41,729 nt of DNA from Gammaproteobacteria bacterium (GTDB lineage: Bacteria > Pseudomonadota > Gammaproteobacteria > Pseudomonadales > Litorivicinaceae): assembly GCA_009922705.1 (NCBI GenBank), contig RFUY01000002.1:1-41729 (forward strand), in the 5' to 3' direction. Positions 35,420 to 41,729 of this stretch are shown piece after piece (position 1 is the stretch's first letter; each line of letters begins with the position of its first letter). The notes under the pieces were generated by a model. It saw only the letters and a program-made list of their open reading frames with translations, was not told the DNA's origin and ran no database searches. The translations under genes and the position numbers were made by a program.

Positions 35420-36249
35420 ATCGCCACCGGTGCTTTGATGTGTGGATGAGGGTCATACCCCTCTATCTGGATGTGTGCCTCCGTGTAGCCCGTAATATCA
35501 GTGGGCTTACCCACCAGGGTGAGTCGCGGCAACGGTCTCGGAGATCGCGTCAACTGCTCTCTCGCCTGAGCAACATGGTTCTGATACAGATGCACATCGC
35601 CACCCGTCCAAATGAAGTCACCGACCGAGAGATCGCATTGGTGTGCCACCAAATGCGTCAGTAGCGCATAAGATGCGATGTTAAACGGCACACCAAGGAA
35701 GATGTCTGCGGACCGTTGGTACAGCTGACAAGACAAAGCCCCATCAGCCACATAGAACTGAAACAATGTATGGCATGGCGCAAGCGCCATGCGACCTGTA
35801 GCCACATTCGCCTGTGGACTGATGGACTCATCTGGCAGTAATGCCGGATTCCATGCAGAAACCAAGAGGCGCCGGGAGTTAGGGCGTGCTTTGATCTGTG
35901 CAATCACTTCCGTGAGCTGATCAATCACACGCCCGTCTGGTGCCGGCCAGCTGCGCCATTGCGCCCCATAAATGGGGCCTAAATCCCCTGACTCAGTGGC
36001 CCACTCATCCCAGATTTTGACGCCGTGCTCACGCAAATAGGCGGTATTTGTGTCTCCTCGGATAAACCACAGCAGCTCATGAATAATCGATTTGAGATGC
36101 AATTTCTTGGTCGTCACCATCGGAAAGCCGTCGCTCAGTGGAAAACGCATCTGATGCCCAAAGACGCTCAGCGTCCCGGTTCCAGTCCGGTCACCCTTGG
36201 GATGTCCGGACTCGAGCAATAACTTTAAAACGTCAAGATACGCTTTCAT
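35416..36249 (-). CDS. thyA: Thymidylate synthase
   Basis: 277 residues. Catalytic C159 ([11 protein letters not shown]), [16 protein letters not shown] and [20 protein letters not shown] are diagnostic. It methylates dUMP to dTMP with methylene-tetrahydrofolate. Compared with the 264-residue E. coli enzyme there are 13 extra residues just before the catalytic loop (between [10 protein letters not shown] and MALAPCH); this insert occurs in a subset of bacterial enzymes. Its start overlaps the end of lgt by 17 bases. Confidence 0.97.
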   Translation of the reverse strand: MKAYLDVLKLLLESGHPKGDRTGTGTLSVFGHQMRFPLSDGFPMVTTKKLHLKSIIHELLWFIRGDTNTAYLREHGVKIWDEWATESGDLGPIYGAQWRSWPAPDGRVIDQLTEVIAQIKARPNSRRLLVSAWNPALLPDESISPQANVATGRMALAPCHTLFQFYVADGALSCQLYQRSADIFLGVPFNIASYALLTHLVAHQCDLSVGDFIWTGGDVHLYQNHVAQAREQLTRSPRPLPRLTLVGKPTDITGYTEAHIQIEGYDPHPHIKAPVAI

Positions 36250-37021
36250 CTATCTTCCCTTTTCGCACCAATAACCATCCACCAATCAACATCATCGGTA
36301 CTGTCAGTACTTGTCCCATGGTCATCCACTCTAACCAAATAAACCCGAGGTGCGCATCTGGCGCTCGGACAAACTCCACAGAAAACCGAAATACGCCATA
36401 CCCCAATAAAAAGAGCCCCGTCACCTGTCCGGTGCGTCGAGGCACACGCGCATACAGATTGACCACCACAAATAACACGACGCCCTCAAGCGCAAACTCA
36501 TACAACTGGCTGGGATGACGGGGGAGGGGACCACCATTCGGAAACACCATCCCCCAAGGCAATGTCGTTGTGCGCCCCCATAACTCACCGCCGATAAAAT
36601 TTCCCAACCGGCCCAAGCCCAAGCCAATCGGAACCAACGGTGCGAGGGCATCACCGAGCACCAGTGGCGCAATGCGATGCTTTTTAGCAAACCACCAGGT
36701 CAGGGTTATGACGCCCAATAGGCCGCCGTGGAACGACATCCCCCCTTCCCAAATCGCAATCGCGCTCAAAGGCTCTGCAATCGTTCGTTCAAGTTGATAA
36801 AACAACACATAACCAAGGCGCCCACCCAGAATGACACCAATCGCCACCCAGCCCACGAAATCAGATAATGCGTCAACCTGCATTGGGAAACGACCCGCGG
36901 CAATCCGGCGCTTTGCCAGCCAATAGCCCCCCAGAAAGGCAAACACATACATCAGACCATACCAGTGGATCTGAATCACACCGAGGTCCAGCGCCACTGG
37001 ATCAATCTGTGGATAGTTCAT
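36233..37021 (-). CDS. lgt: Prolipoprotein diacylglyceryl transferase
   Basis: 262 residues with about seven membrane helices. The essential MSFHGGLLG and the family signature [14 protein letters not shown] are present. It moves diacylglycerol from phosphatidylglycerol to the lipobox cysteine of prolipoproteins. The ATG at 37021 matches the family N-terminus ([20 protein letters not shown]) and overlaps the TauE gene stop (ATGA); the longer frame to 37060 is inside that gene. Confidence 0.97.
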   Translation of the reverse strand: MNYPQIDPVALDLGVIQIHWYGLMYVFAFLGGYWLAKRRIAAGRFPMQVDALSDFVGWVAIGVILGGRLGYVLFYQLERTIAEPLSAIAIWEGGMSFHGGLLGVITLTWWFAKKHRIAPLVLGDALAPLVPIGLGLGRLGNFIGGELWGRTTTLPWGMVFPNGGPLPRHPSQLYEFALEGVVLFVVVNLYARVPRRTGQVTGLFLLGYGVFRFSVEFVRAPDAHLGFIWLEWMTMGQVLTVPMMLIGGWLLVRKGKIDESVS

Positions 37022-37824
37022 CCCAAAATCCTCCACAGCAGGCGCAACGCGACCAGCCACAAAAAGGTCGCAAATAATCGCTTTAACACCACTTGATCGA
37101 GACTATGGGCCAGCCGGACGCCAAACCGTGCGGCAAGCGTGCTCGTGGCCACAATCCCGAGAAATGCAGGGAGATACACATACCCAGCAGACCATGGCAA
37201 TCGATCTGCCGCATCCCATCCTGTCACCATAAAGGTCAATGCACCGGCCGTTGCCGTTGGCAATCCGAGTAATGACGCCGTGCCAACCGCACGTTTGACC
37301 TGCTCACCAAAACTGGTCATCAAGGGGACAAGAAAGGCACCCCCGGCAATCCCCATCATCGCACTCAGCCAGCCAATCGCAGTCCCGGACACCGCAATGA
37401 CAGCCGCATGTGGTCTTTTTTCATCGCCAGGGGCAACCACCCGTTTGGCTGTCAAAAACAACTGTAAGCCCATGGACATCAGGAACACGCCAAGCATCAG
37501 GGTGAGTGTCTCGCCATGCAATTGATCTGCAGTCCAGCCCCCGATCACACCCCCCATGATGAGAAATGGCACCAATCGTCGGATCCAAGTCCATAACATG
37601 GCGCCCTTTTTGTAGTGGTTGTAAGACGAGCTCAATGCGGTCATCACCACACAGGCGAGCGAGGTACCGACCGCCACATGCGAAGCCACATCCAGAGACA
37701 GTCCAAGCACATCAAAGGTCAACAACAAGACGGGGACAATGACAATGCCACCACCGACACCAAACAGCCCTGCGATGACACCAGAGACGACCCCCAGCGG
37801 TAGATAAATCAGAAATTCCATCAT
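37018..37824 (-). CDS. TauE/SafE family sulfite/organosulfur exporter-like membrane protein
   Basis: 268 residues with about eight hydrophobic helices. The opening LPLGVVSGVIAGLFGVGGG and the repeat AIGWLSAMMGIAGGAFLVP are the two halves of the TauE/SafE (DUF81) motif. Such proteins export anions such as sulfite or sulfoacetate, but the substrate cannot be assigned here. A protein of this family sits between ptsP and lgt in Pseudomonas too. It overlaps both neighbours by 4 bases. Confidence 0.88.
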   Translation of the reverse strand: MMEFLIYLPLGVVSGVIAGLFGVGGGIVIVPVLLLTFDVLGLSLDVASHVAVGTSLACVVMTALSSSYNHYKKGAMLWTWIRRLVPFLIMGGVIGGWTADQLHGETLTLMLGVFLMSMGLQLFLTAKRVVAPGDEKRPHAAVIAVSGTAIGWLSAMMGIAGGAFLVPLMTSFGEQVKRAVGTASLLGLPTATAGALTFMVTGWDAADRLPWSAGYVYLPAFLGIVATSTLAARFGVRLAHSLDQVVLKRLFATFLWLVALRLLWRILG

Positions 37825-40124
37825 TGACAGGCCTCAAGCGCCAAGGTGTCTCGCAATGACGGGGGGAGCAACAAACTCAAGCCATGTTTCAAAAAGGTTT
37901 CGGCCAACACACGCAAGACCTGCTCGCCCGACTCCAAAGAGACCGCAAGGGTCGCCAGAGATTCACAATCTGAGCGATCGAATGCCTGGACTGCCCGCTT
38001 CACCTTGGCCAAACTCGATCCAGACATCGACAACTCATTAAACCCGAGCCCCACCAACAACACAGCGGCCATCGGATCGCCGGCCATCTCGCCACAGACG
38101 GCGACTGGAATCCCTGCGCTTCGCGCCGCCTGTGCGGTCTGAGCAAGCGCTCTTAAAACGGCTGGATTTAAGCTGTCGAACAAATTTGCAACACGCGCGT
38201 TAGTGCGATCCACAGCCATGAGATATTGGGTCAAATCATTCGAGCCCACCGACAAAAAGTCACAATGCTGGGCAAGTTCTGGGGCCATATAGACTGCACT
38301 GGGGACTTCAATCATGACCCCGATTTCAGGATTCTCTAAGTGCATTCCGTCGCCGCGCAACTCGCCCAGAACCCGGGCAATCAACCGTTTAGAGGCGGTA
38401 AGCTCTGCCACGGTACTGACCATCGGTAATAAGATTCGCAGATTATCTAAGCCCTCAGAGGCACGAAGCATGGCGCGGATTTGTGTGATAAAGATTTCCG
38501 GGTGATCCAAGGTCACCCGAATTCCACGCCAGCCGAGAAAAGGGTTTGACTCATCAAAGGCAAAATAGGGGAGTCCCTTGTCGCCACCAATGTCCAAAGT
38601 TCGCATCACCACCGGACTCGGTGAATACTGATCGAGCTCGTCTTGATAGATGACACGTTGCTCATCCTCAGTCGGAAACCGTCCGCGCGCGAGGAACGCG
38701 AACTCGGTGCGATATAGTCCGACACCCCCAATCCAAGAACGCTGAAGTTGCGATAACTCCCCAAATAATCCGGAGTTCAACATCAGCTGCACACTATGAC
38801 CATCTCGGGTGAGGCACGGTCCTGGACCAACGCGATCCAAATCTGCTTGCAAGACCGCGGCTTCGGCAATCGCCTCCTGGTAGGCCTCACGAACAGCCTC
38901 AGAAGGATTTGCGACCACTTCCCCTCGCCATCCATCCACAACCACCGTTGCTCCCTGCAGGTCAGAAACCGGCAAATCGGTCGCTCCCATCACCGCAGGA
39001 ATCCCAAGGCTCCGCGCTAGAATCGCCACATGGCTGGTCGCAGACCCTTTCACCGATACGATGCCTTTAAGCTGATGTTTTTGAATCTCGCCCAACATCA
39101 CAGGCGTGACGTCTTCGGCCACTAAAATCGTGTCTGCATCCAGCGTTCCCAGATCATCGACCTGATCTTGCAGTCTCGCCAGAATACGGCGCCCCAAATC
39201 CAATAGATCAGACCCCCGTTCTTTGAGATACGCGTCTTGCATGGCCTCAAATCGCGCCACCAGGTCGAGCACGACATATTTTAGTGCTGTTTCAGCGCTC
39301 TCTCCGGACCGGATTCGACGACAGACCTCACCACTGAGTGTGTGATCTTCCAACATCCGCAAATAGGTCTCGAAGAGCGCCATTTCTGACTCTTTAAGAC
39401 TCGATGATAGATTTTGACTAATCCGACGAAGTTCGTCCTTGACGGCACTCAGCGCATCCTGAAAAGCAACCAGCTCTCGCTCTGGATCTTCAGTCATCCG
39501 ATCACGGACACGGCGCAGCATTGCCGGGGGGCGACGCACAAGGCAGGTCCCCATCGCAATCCCTGGGACGCTGCCCACGCCCTTGAAGTACACATCCGGT
39601 CGCGCGGTTTCACCAGTCTGACCGCTGCCCGTCCTTAACGCGCCGGAGATCTTTGCGTGCGCAATCAATGCAGACAACTGCGCGGCCACGGTAATCAACA
39701 GGGCCTCTTCATCATCCGAGAAACGGCGTGGCGTCACTTGTTGGACAACCAATACGCCCAGTACCTGTCGCTGATGCACGATCGGTACCCCTAAAAAGGA
39801 GTAAAACTCCTCTTCCCCTGTTTCTCGCAAAAACCGAAAGGCCGGATGGCGAGGCGCATTATCCAAGTTCAACAACTCTTCGCGCGTGCCAACGGTGCCC
39901 ACCAACCCCTCATGCAAGCCCAAACTGACTCTGCGTACAGAGTCAGGGTTCAATCCATCGGTCGCCATTAAGACCCATCGATCCGACGCATCGTCTTTTA
40001 GGTACACCGAACAGACACCCGTCTGCATGATGGATTTCACGCGACTGACAATCAGCTCAAGGGCAGCGTCTAAGTTTTCAGCATCGGTGACCGCCTGAAC
40101 CAGTCGCCGAAGGGTGTCTAGCAT
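37821..40124 (-). CDS. ptsP: Phosphoenolpyruvate-protein phosphotransferase of the nitrogen PTS (EI-Ntr)
   Basis: 767 residues. An N-terminal GAF domain (about 15-155) precedes the EI domains: the phospho-His domain with H365 (KGSATSHVAILARSLGIPA), then the PEP-binding barrel (about 425-735) with RTEFAFL, DFLSVGSNDLTQYLMAVDR and the catalytic Cys in VAVCGEMAGD. It passes phosphate from PEP to NPr, linking nitrogen and carbon status (GAF domains of this family bind glutamine). ptsN and ptsO are not in the window. It overlaps nudH by 7 bases and the TauE gene by 4. Confidence 0.96.
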   Translation of the reverse strand: MLDTLRRLVQAVTDAENLDAALELIVSRVKSIMQTGVCSVYLKDDASDRWVLMATDGLNPDSVRRVSLGLHEGLVGTVGTREELLNLDNAPRHPAFRFLRETGEEEFYSFLGVPIVHQRQVLGVLVVQQVTPRRFSDDEEALLITVAAQLSALIAHAKISGALRTGSGQTGETARPDVYFKGVGSVPGIAMGTCLVRRPPAMLRRVRDRMTEDPERELVAFQDALSAVKDELRRISQNLSSSLKESEMALFETYLRMLEDHTLSGEVCRRIRSGESAETALKYVVLDLVARFEAMQDAYLKERGSDLLDLGRRILARLQDQVDDLGTLDADTILVAEDVTPVMLGEIQKHQLKGIVSVKGSATSHVAILARSLGIPAVMGATDLPVSDLQGATVVVDGWRGEVVANPSEAVREAYQEAIAEAAVLQADLDRVGPGPCLTRDGHSVQLMLNSGLFGELSQLQRSWIGGVGLYRTEFAFLARGRFPTEDEQRVIYQDELDQYSPSPVVMRTLDIGGDKGLPYFAFDESNPFLGWRGIRVTLDHPEIFITQIRAMLRASEGLDNLRILLPMVSTVAELTASKRLIARVLGELRGDGMHLENPEIGVMIEVPSAVYMAPELAQHCDFLSVGSNDLTQYLMAVDRTNARVANLFDSLNPAVLRALAQTAQAARSAGIPVAVCGEMAGDPMAAVLLVGLGFNELSMSGSSLAKVKRAVQAFDRSDCESLATLAVSLESGEQVLRVLAETFLKHGLSLLLPPSLRDTLALEACQ

Positions 40125-40609
40125 GCAAGTGGTCCAAACCAGCGTAACGCCGGTGACAATTCAGTGAGGGCGCGCCGGTATACGTCACGCTTGAAAGGAA
40201 TCACTTGGCTTAAGGGATACCAGTAGGAGACCCACTGATGTGCATCAAACTCAGGATGATCGGCCACATCAAATTTCGGCGTCATCATCAAGTCAGTCAA
40301 AGCGAGCAAATACCAGCGTTGCTTTTGGCCAATACAGGTGTGCTTGCCACGCTGCCGAATTAACGATTTCGGCAACTGATAACGAAGCCAGCCCGCGGTG
40401 TGTGCCAAAATGGCGACTTGGTTCGACTCCACCCCAAGCTCTTCATAAAGCTCCCGAAACAGTGCGTCATCGGGGTTTTCGCCTGAACGCACGCCCCCCT
40501 GTGGAAATTGCCATGCATTTTCGCCCCGGCGCCGCGCCCACAGCACGGTACCCGTCGGATGCGCGAGGATAATCCCCACGTTTAGCCGATACCCGTCCTG
40601 ATCAATCAT
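40118..40609 (-). CDS. nudH: RNA pyrophosphohydrolase
   Basis: 163 residues. Also called RppH. The Nudix box GGVRSGENPDDALFRELYEE with the following LGV is intact, and DQDGYRLNVGIILAHPTG and RRRGENAWQFPQGG are diagnostic. It removes pyrophosphate from 5'-triphosphorylated mRNAs and so starts RNase E-dependent decay. The ATG at 40609 has GGGAG nine bases upstream and matches the family start; an in-frame start at 40618 adds three residues. It begins the nudH-ptsP-TauE-lgt-thyA-folA transcript. Confidence 0.96.
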   Translation of the reverse strand: MIDQDGYRLNVGIILAHPTGTVLWARRRGENAWQFPQGGVRSGENPDDALFRELYEELGVESNQVAILAHTAGWLRYQLPKSLIRQRGKHTCIGQKQRWYLLALTDLMMTPKFDVADHPEFDAHQWVSYWYPLSQVIPFKRDVYRRALTELSPALRWFGPLAC

Positions 40610-40636
40610 GCCTTGCAACTCCCGAACAACCTCCGC

Positions 40637-40665
40637 ATTCTTTCAAGTTTTTGAATTACGCTCAA
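40637..40665 (-). promoter_or_regulatory. Candidate sigma-70 promoter for nudH
   Basis: On the - strand, TTGAGC (40665-40660) is followed after exactly 17 bases by AAGAAT (40642-40637). Each hexamer matches four of six consensus positions. Transcription would start near 40630, leaving a leader of about 20 bases that includes the GGGAG ribosome site. The same 73-base gap must also hold the promoter of the divergent HAD gene, which I could not pick out. Confidence 0.4.
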
Positions 40666-40682
40666 TTCTTCAGTGGGGTTTT

Positions 40683-41342
40683 ATGCGTCTCGCCATTTTT
40701 GACCTTGACCATACATTGCTGCCCTTTGACAGCGACAAGTCATGGAATCAGTTTCTGATTGATGCCGGCGTGGTGGACGCCGATCATTACCAACGACGCA
40801 ACGATCAGTTCTACCAAGACTATCTCGACGAGACGCTCGACATTCGTGCTTATCAACGCTTTGCCACTGAGGTGCTGAGGACACACCCCCTCGATCAGGT
40901 GCTCGCTCTGCGCGCACGCTATCTTGCTGACATCATTATTCCGGGACTGTTGCCCAAAGCGCTGGCCTGTATTGCAGACTATCGGCGACAGGGCTACTTC
41001 ACCCTCATTATCTCGGCCACCAATGAGTTTATTGTCGAGCCGATTGCGGTCTTACATGGCGTCGACGACTTTTTGGGATGTCGCCTGGAATTCAAAGATG
41101 GGCGTTACACAGGTGAGATGATTGGCATTCCGACCTATCGCGATGGCAAGGTCGATGCCTTGATGCAGTGGCTATCGGAGCGTCATGCCAAGGCCGAGAC
41201 AATTCACTTTTACTCGGACTCAATCAATGACTTACCACTACTCGAGCGCGCTGATGCACCCTTTGCTGTTGATCCAGATCAGAAGCTCAGAGCAATTGCA
41301 GAGGCAAACAATTGGCCGGTGATAGGATTCGTTGACGACTAA
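40683..41342 (+). CDS. HAD-IB family phosphatase (SerB-like)
   Basis: 219 residues. Nucleophile motif FDLDHTLL (D7, D9), motif II in LIISATNEF, and motif III/IV in HFYSDSINDLPLLERAD. The cap is helical, as in the phosphoserine phosphatase-like HAD-IB group. A gene of this type adjoins nudH in Pseudomonas. The substrate is unknown. The ATG at 40683, with GGGG just upstream, is chosen over an in-frame start at 40608 that would overlap nudH and add 25 unrelated residues. Confidence 0.88.
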   Translation: MRLAIFDLDHTLLPFDSDKSWNQFLIDAGVVDADHYQRRNDQFYQDYLDETLDIRAYQRFATEVLRTHPLDQVLALRARYLADIIIPGLLPKALACIADYRRQGYFTLIISATNEFIVEPIAVLHGVDDFLGCRLEFKDGRYTGEMIGIPTYRDGKVDALMQWLSERHAKAETIHFYSDSINDLPLLERADAPFAVDPDQKLRAIAEANNWPVIGFVDD

Positions 41343-41351
41343 GGAGCCGTC

Positions 41352-41729
41352 ATGAAACACCTCGGTTACATCACGCATTCAGAGTGCCTGCTTCATGACA
41401 TGGGGCACTTCCATCCTGAAAGCCCAATGCGCCTGCAAGCGATTGAAACCCATCTTCAGTCGCAGGGCTTGATGGATGATCTCACCCGAATGGAGGCGAT
41501 TCCTGCGACGCTTGGTGCGATTGAGCGAGCTCATCCGCGCCGTTACGTGGATGAGATTACACAGATCGGATACGACGCGATGCGGGGTGATTTAATTCCT
41601 GTCGACGGAGATACCTCCATGGGGCCCAACTCCCTGCGAGCTGCGTTACTCGCGGCAGGCGCTGGCTGTCAGGCAATCGATGCGATCATGGCCGGCTCAA
41701 TTGACCGAGCATTCTGTGCAACGCGCCCG
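41352..41729 (+). CDS. Histone deacetylase/acetoin utilisation family protein, N-terminal part
   Basis: The first 126 codons are present and the gene runs off the window. The HDAC-family opening GYITHSECLLHDMGHFHPESPMRL, with the HPExPxR signature, is clear, followed by HPRRYVDEI. The zinc-binding His/Asp residues lie beyond the edge, so activity cannot be judged. Bacterial members deacetylate acetyl-lysine, polyamines or related amides. AAGGAG lies just before the ATG, nine bases after the HAD stop, so the two are probably co-transcribed. Confidence 0.87.
   Translation, partial: MKHLGYITHSECLLHDMGHFHPESPMRLQAIETHLQSQGLMDDLTRMEAIPATLGAIERAHPRRYVDEITQIGYDAMRGDLIPVDGDTSMGPNSLRAALLAAGAGCQAIDAIMAGSIDRAFCATRP

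Noticed and set aside
40642-40655. Inverted repeat TTCAAGTTTTTGAA as an operator
   Set aside because: It has only a 5-base arm around a T-run and overlaps the candidate nudH promoter; chance occurrence in AT-richer DNA is likely.

Overview
The window is a chromosomal segment from a gammaproteobacterium. The evidence is gene order as well as gene content. yrfG-hslR-hslO-pckA, trxA-rho, hemC-hemD-hemX-hemY divergent from argH, ygiF-glnE, and folA-thyA-lgt-(TauE)-ptsP-nudH-HAD are all classic Enterobacteria/Pseudomonas neighbourhoods. The folA-to-HAD block with ilvD beside it follows the Pseudomonas arrangement especially closely. No rRNA, tRNA, IS element, prophage or CRISPR array is visible. 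The exact genus cannot be fixed from the sequence; a compact, probably aquatic Oceanospirillales/Pseudomonadales relative is my guess.

Layout. (1) 1-4579, + strand: a chain of overlapping genes yrfG (partial), hslR, hslO, a degenerate PEP-carboxykinase homologue and gshA. (2) 4586-11466, - strand: an FKBP isomerase downstream of a YdjX/Ynj-type cluster (TVP38 membrane protein, flavin disulfide oxidoreductase, binding protein, fused permease, ATPase, CDP-alcohol phosphatidyltransferase). (3) 11556-14307, + strand: hemB, trxA, rho. (4) 14304-17983, - strand: hemC-hemD-hemX-hemY. (5) 18036-27471: argH, then lipopolysaccharide inner-core and lipid A genes scattered over both strands (waaA, gmhA, hldE, lpxL-like, waaC, waaF), with an FAD oxidoreductase and an aldo/keto reductase between them. 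(6) 27471-31914, - strand: ygiF-like CYTH protein, glnE, ilvE, running on into waaF-waaC. (7) 31947-34919, + strand: argA, ilvD. (8) 34916-40609, - strand: nudH-ptsP-TauE-lgt-thyA-folA. (9) 40683-end, + strand: HAD phosphatase and a histone-deacetylase-family protein cut by the window edge.

The segment is very compact. The longest stretch without a gene is 127 bases (12921-13047), and genes cover roughly 98% of the window by my own addition of the gaps. Within operons most neighbours overlap by 1-19 bases. All six convergent gene pairs either overlap (4, 4, 22, 44 and 44 bases) or are 6 bases apart, so there is no room for a conventional terminator between them. All six divergent pairs have start codons separated by 23-89 bases, and at least two of these gaps hold a palindromic -10-like element that reads as a -10 on both strands.

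The most unusual items are: the intact but apparently catalytically dead PckA homologue at the normal pckA locus; the palindromic extended -10 between waaA and the FAD oxidoreductase, which predicts leaderless or nearly leaderless mRNAs in both directions; the long 3' antisense overlaps; and the uncharacterised YdjX/Ynj cluster linking membrane, redox, transport and phospholipid functions. Comparisons with named family members are from memory and were not computed.
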